From SpSt-398 sp041752235 (GTDB taxonomy: Bacteria; Bacteroidota; Bacteroidia; Chitinophagales; Chitinophagaceae), in contig JBGSHM010000031.1 in the NCBI GenBank assembly GCA_041752235.1, positions 1 through 64,000 of the forward strand: 64,000 nucleotides of DNA, given 5' to 3'. The translations under genes and the position numbers were made by a program. Below are positions 33,746 through 44,001 of this stretch, piece after piece. The notes beneath the pieces were generated by a model. It worked only from the letters and a program-made list of their open reading frames with translations, did not search any database and was not told the DNA's origin. Position 1 is the first letter of the stretch. Each line of letters opens with the position of its first letter.

Positions 33746-35233
33746 TCAGAGTTTCCAGGAGAGGGAAACATGAAAAATATCAGTCTTTAAACCAGAGGTA
33801 CTTCCACTAAATTCCTCCGCGATCTTACTTGGGTTAGTTGCTTTCAATTCGCTTTTGAATGCATGTTCAAAAGCAAAGTTAAGTCCCACTTTATTCGAGG
33901 CTTGTACCGAAAGGCCAGCCATGGCATGGTGTTTTACAATAGCCGGGAACACCGGGAATACAGTAGCAGCGGGAACCGGGTTGCTTCCATAGGCATACCC
34001 CAATCGCCCTATCCATTTTTTATTCAGGTCAAATTCGGCACCAGTGCGGATGACAACGGTGTTCTTCCATTCCAGCGGGAAATACATGGCAAAAGAACCC
34101 GTGTTTCCCATCATGGTATTGATATTGGGGTTGGCGCCTCCGCTCAGTTTCATATCCATTTGATCAAAAGCCTTTTTCCATTGTATCCATTCCATATCCA
34201 GTCCAAGGCGCAGGTGTTGTCCCGGTTTTACAGAAATACCCACGGCCAACGAGCCGGGCAATCCGAATTCATTGTCGAGTGAGTAAGTGGCAACGGCTCC
34301 TTTGGACAGATCGATCCCCATTTGGGCAAAAGCGCCCATGGCAGCAGTTTGGGCATCCTGAAAGGACATAGAGGGGTTTTGTTGCAGGATACCGGCTACT
34401 ACTTTTCCAAAGGCATCATTCATTTGGGCAGACATATCCATATCGGCCTTGCCTTCCTTGAATTTGAGGGTAGTAGGTGTATTGTAATTGATGCCTAATG
34501 AAAATTTTTCGGATGGCTTATAGGCCAATCCGATCTTTCCGGCAAATCCAAATGTGGATAGTTCATGCATGTTCGCGGCAGCGGTTACTTCGGTATAGGC
34601 CAGTCCTCCTTGTTCAAAGGGGGCAGCAAACATATCCCCAAAAGTCATCCCGGTTTGGGGATTGATGACACCTTGCAACATGGATGGGGGCATGCTAAAT
34701 GGCATTTGAAATTCCATGCCACTATAAAGCAGGTGAGCAGATATACCGACTGATAATTTATTGTTCAGTTGATAAGCCAGCGAAGGCCCGCCTTGCATGA
34801 CCGCAAATTTGGAATGGTAGGTCTGTTTGTCGGGGAAAAAGAGGGCATGATTTAATTTGAAATCAGCGCCCATTCCGCCTTGGGTGTTTAAACCAAAACC
34901 ATAGGTGAGTTTACTCTCTTTTATTTTACGTACATACCAGAGGGAGGGAAGGGGGAAGAGGTTTTTATCCCCTTCGGCATCATTGATACCATTGGAGAAT
35001 GTGACTCCGGGTGCCATCAACGAAAAATTGATATCTAGTTGGGAGGAGTTCAGAAAAGCAATTCCTGCCGGGTTGTTCATCATCAGGGAAGGGTTGTCAA
35101 AGGTACCCGTTACAGTTCCCCCACGACCGATTGTTTTGGCATCATACCCGATCAAACGGGTTCCATTCTGGGCATGGATGGAGAGGTTCCCAAGGAATAA
35201 TCCGACAGTGGCGAGCAGTACTATCTTTTTCAT
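33746..35233 (-). CDS. OmpP1/FadL/TodX family outer membrane transporter
   Basis: A 495-residue outer membrane beta-barrel with a signal peptide (MKKIVLLATVGLFLGNLSIHAQ). N-terminal 'NGTRLIGYDAKTIGRGG' and 'SLMMNNPAGIAFL' are hallmarks of the family's N-terminal hatch (NPAG). The barrel ends in Leu ('VSLSWKL'), although the last residue is not aromatic. Members import long-chain fatty acids or other hydrophobic compounds. Monocistronic; its substrate is unknown. Confidence 0.88.
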   Translation of the reverse strand: MKKIVLLATVGLFLGNLSIHAQNGTRLIGYDAKTIGRGGTVTGTFDNPSLMMNNPAGIAFLNSSQLDINFSLMAPGVTFSNGINDAEGDKNLFPLPSLWYVRKIKESKLTYGFGLNTQGGMGADFKLNHALFFPDKQTYHSKFAVMQGGPSLAYQLNNKLSVGISAHLLYSGMEFQMPFSMPPSMLQGVINPQTGMTFGDMFAAPFEQGGLAYTEVTAAANMHELSTFGFAGKIGLAYKPSEKFSLGINYNTPTTLKFKEGKADMDMSAQMNDAFGKVVAGILQQNPSMSFQDAQTAAMGAFAQMGIDLSKGAVATYSLDNEFGLPGSLAVGISVKPGQHLRLGLDMEWIQWKKAFDQMDMKLSGGANPNINTMMGNTGSFAMYFPLEWKNTVVIRTGAEFDLNKKWIGRLGYAYGSNPVPAATVFPVFPAIVKHHAMAGLSVQASNKVGLNFAFEHAFKSELKATNPSKIAEEFSGSTSGLKTDIFHVSLSWKL

Positions 35234-35355
35234 CTGATTAAATTTTATTTATTTGGGAAGTTTTGGTAAAAAATCAGAGCAAGCTACCCAGGGGTGTCGC
35301 GGGATACAATGACTACCAGTATGAGTAAAAATGATTGTGGTCAGGCCTAAATTTT

Positions 35356-35363
35356 TATATTTG
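35356..35363 (+). promoter_or_regulatory. Promoter of cyanophycinase; likely leaderless mRNA
   Basis: TATATTTG is an exact -7 match, with a TTG at 35335-35337 spaced 18 bases upstream as -33. The ATG follows only 5 bases after the -7 box, so the transcript should start at or within a few bases of the start codon. Confidence 0.65.
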
Positions 35364-35368
35364 TAGCC

Positions 35369-36238
35369 ATGACCCCCAAAGGAAAACTCATTGCGATAGG
35401 CGGCGCTGAGGATAAAGGCACCGACCTGGAGAAGGGAGAATTTCTCCGTAATAACCTGAATTTTTTTGAACTGGGTATCCTTCGCCGGGTGGTGGAGGAA
35501 GCCGGAGGCGTCAACGCCCGTATCGAGGTCATAACCACGGCCTCTATGATTCCGCATGAAGTGGGGGAGGGCTATTTGGATGCATTTGGAAAAATCGGTT
35601 GTACCAATATCGGTGTCATGCATATTCGTACCCGCCAGGATACCATGGTTCCAGAATACATGGACCGGCTTCGGGCCTGCCAGGCCGTGATGTTTAGCGG
35701 CGGTAATCAGATGCGTTTAAGTGTAACGGATGGAGGCACCGAGTTTTTAGCCTTGTTAAAAAAGCGGTACCAGAAGGAGGATTTCCTGATCGCCGGAACT
35801 TCTGCCGGCGCCATGGCCATGAGCAGTACGATGATCTATGAAGGCAATGCCACACGTGCCCACTTCAAAGGCGAAGTGAAAATGACCGCCGGATTGGGTT
35901 TTATTTCCTCGGTGATCATTGATTCCCATTTTGAAAAACGCGGACGCTTTGGTCGCCTGGCACAGGCGGTGGCCACCAATCCCAGTTGTATTGGGATAGG
36001 ATTGGGAGAGGATACCGGTATGCTCATCACCGAAGGGGATAAAATAGAAGCGATCGGTAGCGGATTGGTGATGATCGTGGATGGACATGATATCATGCAT
36101 TCAAATATTGCGGATATACCCGATGGAAATCCGATCAGCATAGAGAATTTGAAAGTGCATTTTTGTGAAAAGGGAAATGGATATATCGTTAGCGCGCGAA
36201 AGTTCCTGATGGAAGCAAAATCGAATGTGCTGATTTAA
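35369..36238 (+). CDS. cphB: Cyanophycinase
   Basis: A 289-residue peptidase S51-type enzyme that cuts cyanophycin to beta-Asp-Arg dipeptides. GGAEDKG is at residues 11-17. The catalytic Ser145 is in 'AGTSAGAMAMS', 'VMFSGGNQMRL' comes just before, and 'IDSHFEKRGRFGRL' follows. It has no signal peptide, so it is cytoplasmic, matching an intracellular polymer. It lies 3.2 kb from cphA, in the opposite orientation with its own promoter, so synthesis and breakdown can be regulated separately. An isoaspartyl dipeptidase to finish the job is not seen in the window. Confidence 0.93.
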   Translation: MTPKGKLIAIGGAEDKGTDLEKGEFLRNNLNFFELGILRRVVEEAGGVNARIEVITTASMIPHEVGEGYLDAFGKIGCTNIGVMHIRTRQDTMVPEYMDRLRACQAVMFSGGNQMRLSVTDGGTEFLALLKKRYQKEDFLIAGTSAGAMAMSSTMIYEGNATRAHFKGEVKMTAGLGFISSVIIDSHFEKRGRFGRLAQAVATNPSCIGIGLGEDTGMLITEGDKIEAIGSGLVMIVDGHDIMHSNIADIPDGNPISIENLKVHFCEKGNGYIVSARKFLMEAKSNVLI

Positions 36239-36241
36239 ATA

Positions 36242-36292
36242 GCGCCCCTCGCGTCTTAGCGGTAAAACTTAACCGCGAAGACGCAAGGGCGC
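36242..36292. terminator. ACCGC word hairpin between convergent cphB and tyrS
   Basis: Arms 36242-36263 and 36272-36292 pair with a few mismatches around an 8-base loop similar to that at 33693-33700. It starts 3 bases after the cphB stop. Confidence 0.6.
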
Positions 36293-36307
36293 GAAGTGAC
36301 GCGATGA

Positions 36308-37585
36308 TCAGGAGCAATTGACGAGGTAATAACTTTTTTTACCCTTCTGGATCAATAAGTATTCTCCGTGTAGCAATAAGCTTGTTTCTACCTTAAACGC
36401 CACATCCTCCACTTTTTTTCTATTGATCGATACCCCGCCTCCCTGCACCATTTTGCGTGCTTCTCCCTTACTGGGGAAGATGGTTGTATCTGCCAGAAAA
36501 CTTACAATATCTATACCTTCCTCCAATCGCGCTTTGGGGAAATTAAATTTAATGACCCCTTCCATATTTTCCAGGTCTTCCCGGCTTAGGCTCTCTGCCG
36601 GTGCAGATTGATTGGCAAATAACTTAGCGGTTGTTTCCAGTGCTTTTTCCAATTCTTCCTGTCCATGTACCAAACGCGTCACCTCTTCCGCCAGTTTTTT
36701 CTGGAGCAAACGTTTGGAGGGATCAGTTTGATGTTCCGCGATCAAATCGTTTACTACGGGTTGGGTGAGGAAGGTGAAGATCCGGATCCATTTTTCCGCA
36801 TCCGTATCGGTGGCATTTAACCAAAACTGATAGAATTGATAGGGGGTTGTTTTATTGGCATCCAACCAGATATTTCCACTCTCTGTTTTACCAAACTTTC
36901 CTCCATCGGCTTTTGTGATCAGGGGGTTGGTGAATACAAAGGCTTCGCCACCTGCTTTGCGTCGAATGAGTTCGGTACCGGTGGTCATATTTCCCCACTG
37001 GTCACTCCCCCCCATTTGCATTTTGCATTGTTTGTTTTTGTACAACCAATAGAAATCATATCCCTGCATTAACTGGTAGGCGAATTCGGTGTAGCTAATG
37101 CCTGTTTCCCCATCAATCCGTTTCTTCACGCTATCCTTGGCCATCATATAATTCACGGTGATGTGCTTACCTACATCCCTCAAGAAATCAATAAAGGAGA
37201 TATCGCGGAACCAATCATAATTATTGGCCATTTCCGCGGCATTGGGGCGGGCCGGGTCAAAGTCGAGGAAACGTTCCAGTTGGGCTTTTACCCCTGCCAC
37301 ATTTCGTTGCAGGGTCGCTTCATCCAGCAGGTTGCGTTCCTCACTTTTGCCACTCGGGTCGCCCACCATACCGGTGGCACCCCCGACGAGGGCAATGGGT
37401 TTATGTCCAGCATGTTGAAAATGAACCAGTAAGAGGATGGGTACCAGGCTACCAATGTGCAGACTGTCCGCTGTGGGGTCAAAGCCAATATAGCCCATGG
37501 TCATTTCCTTCTTGAGTTGTTCCTCGGTTCCTGGCATGATATCCTGGATCATGCCCCTCCATCTGAGTTCTTCTATCAGGTTCAT
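36308..37585 (-). CDS. tyrS: Tyrosyl-tRNA synthetase
   Basis: A 425-residue class I synthetase that charges tRNA-Tyr. The ATG at 37585 (MNLIEELRWRG) is preferred to an in-frame TTG 9 bases upstream. HIGS at residues 43-46 is the HIGH motif, and 'KFGKTESGNIW' is the KMSKS equivalent. The C-terminal S4-like domain ('GEARKMVQGGGVSINRKKV') contacts the tRNA. It is full length. The cognate tRNA-Tyr gene lies at 57448. Confidence 0.96.
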   Translation of the reverse strand: MNLIEELRWRGMIQDIMPGTEEQLKKEMTMGYIGFDPTADSLHIGSLVPILLLVHFQHAGHKPIALVGGATGMVGDPSGKSEERNLLDEATLQRNVAGVKAQLERFLDFDPARPNAAEMANNYDWFRDISFIDFLRDVGKHITVNYMMAKDSVKKRIDGETGISYTEFAYQLMQGYDFYWLYKNKQCKMQMGGSDQWGNMTTGTELIRRKAGGEAFVFTNPLITKADGGKFGKTESGNIWLDANKTTPYQFYQFWLNATDTDAEKWIRIFTFLTQPVVNDLIAEHQTDPSKRLLQKKLAEEVTRLVHGQEELEKALETTAKLFANQSAPAESLSREDLENMEGVIKFNFPKARLEEGIDIVSFLADTTIFPSKGEARKMVQGGGVSINRKKVEDVAFKVETSLLLHGEYLLIQKGKKSYYLVNCS

Positions 37586-37788
37586 TCTGTGCAATTTTGT
37601 GCCGCAAAAGTAAAACAGAAAGCGCCAACGACGTCCGAAAGCAATAATTTTCTAACTGTTTCGTTTTCAGTAGTTAATCCATATCCCTGTCAGAAGCTAT
37701 GTATTCTGCAGGCCAAATTGTAATTTTACCGACCGTCTAATCCTATGAATAACAGACATTTTAAATTGCTTATCCGAAAATAATTGGA

Positions 37789-38898
37789 ATGAAAAAACCA
37801 CCCCTCATTCTCACCCTATGTCTTGCCCTTTGCTGCACGCAAGGATTTTCTCAATTCAGGAAATATTCCAATGAATTTTTGAATATTGGCGCCGGTGCCC
37901 GTGGATTGGCTATGGGTAGCGCTCAGGTAGCTTCTGTTAAAGATGGTAGTTCCGGTTATTGGAACCCGGCCGGTTTGGTTGGTGTAAAGGATGTTCCCCA
38001 ATTGAGCTTGATGCATGCTGAATATTTTGCCGGTATCGGTAAATATGATTACGCCAGTCTCGCCATTCCCACTACAGATAAGAAAAGAACCTTTGGTATC
38101 AGCGCGCTCCGGTTTGCGGTGGATGATATCATGAACACACTTTTTTTGGTGGAACCTGATGGCTCCATCAATTACAATAATATCCAGGCATTTTCTTCGG
38201 CTGATTACGCCTTCATTTTTTCCCTGGCCCAAAAACTAAAGGAGTCGGATAAACGTAATATCCATTTTGGGGTCAATGCCAAAGTGATCCACCGGAGTGT
38301 GGGGCGCTTTGCCAAGGCCTGGGGTTTTGGGTTGGATGCCGGTGTTCAGATTTTTCAGAATAAGTGGAAATTCGGTTTGTCGGCTCGGGATATTACGACC
38401 ACGTTTAACGCCTGGTCATTCACCTTTACCGAAAGAGAAAAGGAAGTTTTGTACCTGACCAATAACGATATACCGGTAAAATCCACCGAGCTCACCGCCC
38501 CCCGGTTGGTACTGGGTGTGGCACGTGATTTCAGGATCAGCAAAAAAGTAAATTTATTGGCCGAAGCCAACTTTGACCTCACTTTTGACGGTAAGAGGAA
38601 TACGGTGATCAGTGCCGATCCGGTGAGTGTGGATCCCAAACTGGGGTTAGAGTGCAATATCAACAACGTATTCTTTCTCCGGGCCGGGATCAATAATTTT
38701 CAACAGGCCCTGGCAGATGGGGATACTCTGAACCAGAAAAAGGTTTGGATCTATCAGCCAAGTGCGGGTGCCGGGTTCAATGTGTCGAATGTGACGATTG
38801 ATTACGCATTCACCAACCTGGCCAACCAGGCGAACCCCTTGTTCACGCACGTGTTTTCACTCCGGTTGAACCTGATCAAACCGAAAAAGAAAAAGTAA
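37789..38898 (+). CDS. PorV/PorQ-family outer membrane protein
   Basis: A 369-residue protein with a signal peptide (first ~21 residues, ending TQGFSQ). 'YSNEFLNIGAGARGLAMGSAQVASVKDGSSGYWNPAGL' is the signature of PorV/PorQ-like barrels, also related to the FadL superfamily. PorV shuttles type IX secretion cargo to the PorU sortase and PorQ links to PorZ in the attachment complex (established in Porphyromonas). Here it is followed after 26 bases by a PorU-like C25 peptidase, mirroring the classic porU-porV pairing in reversed order. Which of V or Q it replaces cannot be decided. Confidence 0.85.
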   Translation: MKKPPLILTLCLALCCTQGFSQFRKYSNEFLNIGAGARGLAMGSAQVASVKDGSSGYWNPAGLVGVKDVPQLSLMHAEYFAGIGKYDYASLAIPTTDKKRTFGISALRFAVDDIMNTLFLVEPDGSINYNNIQAFSSADYAFIFSLAQKLKESDKRNIHFGVNAKVIHRSVGRFAKAWGFGLDAGVQIFQNKWKFGLSARDITTTFNAWSFTFTEREKEVLYLTNNDIPVKSTELTAPRLVLGVARDFRISKKVNLLAEANFDLTFDGKRNTVISADPVSVDPKLGLECNINNVFFLRAGINNFQQALADGDTLNQKKVWIYQPSAGAGFNVSNVTIDYAFTNLANQANPLFTHVFSLRLNLIKPKKKK

Positions 38899-38924
38899 CC
38901 GCTACCCTAAATAAACAGTATTCC

Positions 38925-41900
38925 ATGAAACGATTTTTACTATTCATCCTGCTGTCGGCCTCCTTGATTGCACAGGGGCAGACCTACAACAATGAATGGA
39001 TCGATTACAATAAAACCTACTACAAGTTCAGTGTAGGTACCACGGGCTTGCACCGCATTTCCCAGGCCACCCTGAACAGCCTGGGTATTGCCGGCACACC
39101 GGCGGAACAATTCCAACTCTGGCGTAATGGAAAGCAGGTGGCCATTTATACCAGCACAGCTTCCGGCCCTTTGGCCAGCGGTGGGTATATTGAGTTTTGG
39201 GGGTTGCGCAATGATGGTTATCCCGACCGTGAATTATACCGTAACCAGGACTACAAACTGATCGACAAGCATAGCATGATCACGGATACGGTAGCTTTTT
39301 TCCTGACCATCAACCCAAATACAGCTCAGAATCTACGACTCGTAACTACCGCCAATAATGTGGCTGGCAATGTGCTTCCTGCAGAACCTTATTTCATGTA
39401 CACCGAGGGCAAATACTGCCATGACTATATCAATCCTGGATTTTATATTGATGCCGGGGAATATGTACACTCCTCCACCTTTGACCGGGGAGAAAATTTT
39501 ATTTGCTACGATATTGGTGCCAATGCCACCTTTACGCAATACCATAATGTATTTCTCTATAGCGGTGGGCCGGCGGCAACCTTCAAACTAAATGTGGCAG
39601 GTAATGCCATCAATATCCGGAATATTCGTGTCAAGATAAATGGAGATAGCATCCTTGGGCAAAACGTGGATTTTCTAAACTATGCCCGTTTGCAAGGAAC
39701 CGTTCCGCTGTCTTTGTTAGGTTCAGGAACCGCTCAGGTAGAGATCAAGAATACAACACCCGGAACCTATGACCGGATGGTCATTTCCCAATATGAGTTG
39801 ATCTATCCCCGGGTGTTCAATTTCGACGGACAAAAGAATTTTGAATTCAGTCTGCCCGCCAATCCGGCGGGGAATTATCTCCAGATCACCAGCTTTAACT
39901 ATGGGTCAACCGCTCCGATCTTATATGACCTGACCAATGGGAAAAGGTATGTGGCCAATATCGCCACGCCCGGACAAGTGCGGGTGGTGTTAGAGCCTTC
40001 AGCCGTAGAAAGACAATTGGTCCTTGTAAGCCAGGATGCGTCTAACCTGCGCAATGTAACAAGTTTGGCTACCCGTAATTTTATTGATTATTCCAATACT
40101 TTACTTCAGGGAGACTATGTCATTATATCTGATCCTATACTGAACACTACTGCTGGTGGAGCCCATCCGCTGGATGAGTATGCGGCCTACCGTAGTTCGG
40201 CCAATGGAGGCGGGTTCAATGTAAAAATTTACCCGGTAAGTGAACTGGTTGACCAGTTTGGCCTGGGTATAAAAAAGAACCCGGCAGCTTTGCGCAACTT
40301 CCTAAGCTGGGCAAAGAATAATTTTACGATTCGTCCCAAGTTTGTGTTCCTGATCGGACACGGGATGACCTATGATTATTATTATTATTATCAGAATACA
40401 CCAGAAGGAGAGAAACTGAACCTGGTGCCTACCTATGGCGCCCCTGCTTCCGACTGGTTGCTGGTCACCGATTCGGCGCAGTACCTGCCACATACTCCTG
40501 TTGGACGGCTTTCGGCCATTAATGGCGATGAGGTAAGCATTTATCTCAACAAGATCACGCAGTACGAGGATGCACAGAGATATACCTCACCCCTGATCTC
40601 CGAAAAAGCATGGATCAAGAATTTTGTCCATGTGGTAGGAGCCAGTGATTCCAATAGCCAACGCCAATTGGAAGGGTATATGGAAAATTATAAGATCATT
40701 ATTTCCGATACCCTGGTAGGGGCCAATGTGGCTTCCTTTAGTAAGAGTTCTGCCGATGCGGTACAACCGCTGACCGATGAAACCCTGCAAAACCTGTTTA
40801 GCACCGGTATCAGTCAGCTGGCCTATTTTGGACACTCTTCCGCTACCGTTTTGGATTTTAACCTTGACAACCCCGATCGATATAATAACCAGGGTAAATA
40901 CCCCGTCTTTATTGTGATGGGTTGTAATGCGGGTAACTTCTTTAGTTATAATCCGGCCCGGTTCTTTATCAAGGAAACACTTTCGGAAAAATTCGTTTTG
41001 GCCGACCAGCGGGGCAGTATTGCCTTTATGGCGAGCTCGCACTTTGGAATTGCGCATTATCTCCATCGGTATAATTCACAGACCTATTCGGCCCAATCCA
41101 GCCCCGAGTTTTATGATAAGTCGATGGGGGAGATCATGCTCCAATCCATAAACCAATTGTACGCTACTACGTCGTTTAACGACTTTTTCTCCCGTATGCA
41201 TGCCGAGGAAAATACATTCCATGGAGACCCGGCACTGAAATTAAATACCCAGCCCAAGCCTGATTATGTGGTGGAGGATCCGATGGTGGTGATCGATCCC
41301 GGGTTTCTTTCCATCGCGGATACTTCATTCAATGTGAATGCCCGGTTTATGAATATAGGTATGGCGATTGATGATTCAATCGTCGCGGAGGTTAAGCGAA
41401 CCTATCCAAACGGCTCTACCGAAGTGGTATATCGTGATACCCTTGCCGGCATCCGGTATATGGATTCCATCACGGTTTCCCTGCATATCCTTCCTGCCCG
41501 GGATAAAGGCCTGAACAAGATTACCGTGACCATTGATGCAGATATGGGTGTGGATGAAATGTATGAAACAAACAACTCGGTCACCAAGTCATTCTTTATT
41601 TATGAGGATGATATCAAGCCGGTTTATCCGCTTGACCTGGCGATCATCAATAAACAGAACATCAAACTGATCGCTTCTACGGCTAATCCGTTTAGTGTAT
41701 CACAACCGTATAAGATCGAGATCGATACCACCGCCTTCTTTAATTCACCTTTTAAGTTGGCACAAACCGTGACCACCTCCGGAGGATTGTTGGAATATAG
41801 TCCCGGTCTCACCTTTACCGATAGTACGGTTTATTATTGGAGGGTGTCTTCACTGGATACCGCCGGCAATCCGGCCAAATGGAACAATGCTTCCTTTATC

Positions 41901-43991
41901 TATCTGGCCAATAGTGATCTTGGATTTAATCAATCGCACTTCTTCCAGCATACTCAATCGACAGAGGATAGGTTGTATATCGATTCAGCGGACCGGAGAT
42001 GGAAATACCATCCGGTCACCCATAATTTATTCGTCAGAAATGCGATCTATCCTACGGGAGGTACACAGAATGCTGACTTTACCATTTCGGTAGACGGCGA
42101 GGTGCACCATAATGGAGGATGTAATTTCAACGAGCTTATCATCAACGTATATGATTCCCTGATGTTCCGTGCCATGCAGAATAACTTTAGCGGTGGCGTC
42201 GGGCTATATGGCAGTGTGTCCGCAACCTGTGGACCTTTGAGAACCCAGAATTTCCAATATCTACTGGGTGACACAAGCTGGCGCAGAAAAGCCATGCAAT
42301 TCCTGGAGAATGTAGTGCCCGATGGAGCTTACGTGGTAATCCGATCCAATACAGCACCCTGGTTCGAGGGAAATACATACGCTGCCGCCTGGGCTGCGGA
42401 CACCTCGATCTATGGTCCTGGAAAATCACTTTACCATACCCTGAAAAACCAGGGACTCTACAATATCGATCTGTATGATACCATGCGTTGTTTTGCCATG
42501 ATCTATAAAAAGAACAGGCAGGCAAGCTTTACACCCAAGGTTCAGTTTGGACAAAATGAATACGACAGGCTGACCCTGACCGCCGATTGTGAAACACCCG
42601 ATTATATGGGTTTTGCCACCTCGCCGATCCTTGGTCCTGCCAAAGTATGGAAACAGTTGAAATGGAGAGGTACCAGCAATGATGTACCCTTTGAGGATAT
42701 AGCTACGGTGGATATCATTGGTGTCACCAACGAAGGAGTTGAAGCACCGCTGCTGACCGGCATAGGATATGACGATCAGGACTACGACATTTCGGGCATT
42801 GACGCCAATGCGTATCCCTTCCTGCGCGTCCGTATCAAGAATATTGACTCCACCCATCTTACTCCCTACCAACTCAGGTACTGGCGTTTATTATATGACC
42901 CTGTACCAGAAGGTGCGGTCGCCCCGAATATCCTGTTCGCCCCCACAAAAGATACCTTTGAAGTGGGTGAACCGGTGGATTTCCGTCTGGCCTTTAAAAA
43001 TGTGAGTGATGCGGATTTTGACAGCCTTCGGATCAAACTGGTGGTTACGAACCAAAGCAATGTAGAGAATATCATTCCTGTTGGACGATTCAAACCATTG
43101 CTGCATGGAGATACGGTGACCGTTAGACACTTTATTCCAACAAGCACCTTTGTCGGAAGAAATTCCCTGCATGTGGATGTCAACCCGGATAATGACCAGC
43201 CCGAACAATTCCATTTCAATAACTTCTTGTATAAAGAGTTTTATGTAAAAGCAGATCAGACAAACCCCTTGCTGGATGTTACTTTTGATGGCGTGCATAT
43301 CCTGAACCGCGATATAGTCTCTTCCAAACCTCATATCACGGTCAAACTCAAGGATGAGTCAAAGTGGATGATCCTGGACGACACCTCCGGTGTGAAAGTA
43401 CAGGTAAGATATCCCAATGGTACCCTGCGCCCCTATCATTTCACCAATGCAGATACCCTGACCTTTACAGAAGCAGGCATTGCGCCCAATAATGACAATA
43501 CGGCCACGATCGATTTCTATCCGTATTTCACAGAGGATGGGGACTATGAACTCATCGTAACCGGGGAAGACAAGAGTGGAAACAATGCAGGTGCTATTGA
43601 ATACCGGGTAGCCTTCCAGGTCATCAATAAACCGATGATCTCGAACTTGCTGAACTATCCCAATCCGTTCACGACCTCTACGGCCTTTGTATTCACCATT
43701 ACCGGTAGCGAAGTGCCACAGAATATGAAGATCGAGATCATGACCATCACGGGTAAGATCGTTCGCGAAATAACCATCGATGAATTAGGCCCGCTCCATA
43801 TCGGACGAAATATCACCGAATTCAAATGGGATGGAACCGACCAGTTTGGTCAAAAACTGGCAAATGGTATCTATCTCTACCGCGTGGTAACTAATCTGAA
43901 TGGGAAATCCCTTGAAAAGTATAAAGCCGAGGATGACAATACGGATAAATACTTCAACAAAGGGTATGGGAAGATGTACCTGATGAGATAA
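38925..43991 (+). CDS. PorU-like gingipain-family (C25) peptidase, candidate type IX sortase
   Basis: A 1688-residue secreted protein (signal peptide ending 'SLIAQGQ'). The C25 cysteine-peptidase domain is in the middle: His637 in 'YFGHSSATVL' and Cys667 in 'VMGCNAGNFF' are the likely dyad. Downstream are CARDB/Ig-like beta domains ('NNSVTKSFFIYEDD', 'NPDNDQPEQFHFNNF') and a FlgD-like C-terminal module ('NYPNPF', 'FKWDGTDQFGQKLANGIYLYRV'). PorU removes C-terminal signals and attaches cargo to the surface (established). The great length and FlgD-like end fit a second, long PorU type. A run of five Tyr codons (TAT/TTA microsatellite, 40375-40392) lies before the active-site region. Confidence 0.85.
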   Translation: MKRFLLFILLSASLIAQGQTYNNEWIDYNKTYYKFSVGTTGLHRISQATLNSLGIAGTPAEQFQLWRNGKQVAIYTSTASGPLASGGYIEFWGLRNDGYPDRELYRNQDYKLIDKHSMITDTVAFFLTINPNTAQNLRLVTTANNVAGNVLPAEPYFMYTEGKYCHDYINPGFYIDAGEYVHSSTFDRGENFICYDIGANATFTQYHNVFLYSGGPAATFKLNVAGNAINIRNIRVKINGDSILGQNVDFLNYARLQGTVPLSLLGSGTAQVEIKNTTPGTYDRMVISQYELIYPRVFNFDGQKNFEFSLPANPAGNYLQITSFNYGSTAPILYDLTNGKRYVANIATPGQVRVVLEPSAVERQLVLVSQDASNLRNVTSLATRNFIDYSNTLLQGDYVIISDPILNTTAGGAHPLDEYAAYRSSANGGGFNVKIYPVSELVDQFGLGIKKNPAALRNFLSWAKNNFTIRPKFVFLIGHGMTYDYYYYYQNTPEGEKLNLVPTYGAPASDWLLVTDSAQYLPHTPVGRLSAINGDEVSIYLNKITQYEDAQRYTSPLISEKAWIKNFVHVVGASDSNSQRQLEGYMENYKIIISDTLVGANVASFSKSSADAVQPLTDETLQNLFSTGISQLAYFGHSSATVLDFNLDNPDRYNNQGKYPVFIVMGCNAGNFFSYNPARFFIKETLSEKFVLADQRGSIAFMASSHFGIAHYLHRYNSQTYSAQSSPEFYDKSMGEIMLQSINQLYATTSFNDFFSRMHAEENTFHGDPALKLNTQPKPDYVVEDPMVVIDPGFLSIADTSFNVNARFMNIGMAIDDSIVAEVKRTYPNGSTEVVYRDTLAGIRYMDSITVSLHILPARDKGLNKITVTIDADMGVDEMYETNNSVTKSFFIYEDDIKPVYPLDLAIINKQNIKLIASTANPFSVSQPYKIEIDTTAFFNSPFKLAQTVTTSGGLLEYSPGLTFTDSTVYYWRVSSLDTAGNPAKWNNASFIYLANSDLGFNQSHFFQHTQSTEDRLYIDSADRRWKYHPVTHNLFVRNAIYPTGGTQNADFTISVDGEVHHNGGCNFNELIINVYDSLMFRAMQNNFSGGVGLYGSVSATCGPLRTQNFQYLLGDTSWRRKAMQFLENVVPDGAYVVIRSNTAPWFEGNTYAAAWAADTSIYGPGKSLYHTLKNQGLYNIDLYDTMRCFAMIYKKNRQASFTPKVQFGQNEYDRLTLTADCETPDYMGFATSPILGPAKVWKQLKWRGTSNDVPFEDIATVDIIGVTNEGVEAPLLTGIGYDDQDYDISGIDANAYPFLRVRIKNIDSTHLTPYQLRYWRLLYDPVPEGAVAPNILFAPTKDTFEVGEPVDFRLAFKNVSDADFDSLRIKLVVTNQSNVENIIPVGRFKPLLHGDTVTVRHFIPTSTFVGRNSLHVDVNPDNDQPEQFHFNNFLYKEFYVKADQTNPLLDVTFDGVHILNRDIVSSKPHITVKLKDESKWMILDDTSGVKVQVRYPNGTLRPYHFTNADTLTFTEAGIAPNNDNTATIDFYPYFTEDGDYELIVTGEDKSGNNAGAIEYRVAFQVINKPMISNLLNYPNPFTTSTAFVFTITGSEVPQNMKIEIMTITGKIVREITIDELGPLHIGRNITEFKWDGTDQFGQKLANGIYLYRVVTNLNGKSLEKYKAEDDNTDKYFNKGYGKMYLMR

Positions 43992-44001
43992 GATGTCGGA
44001 T

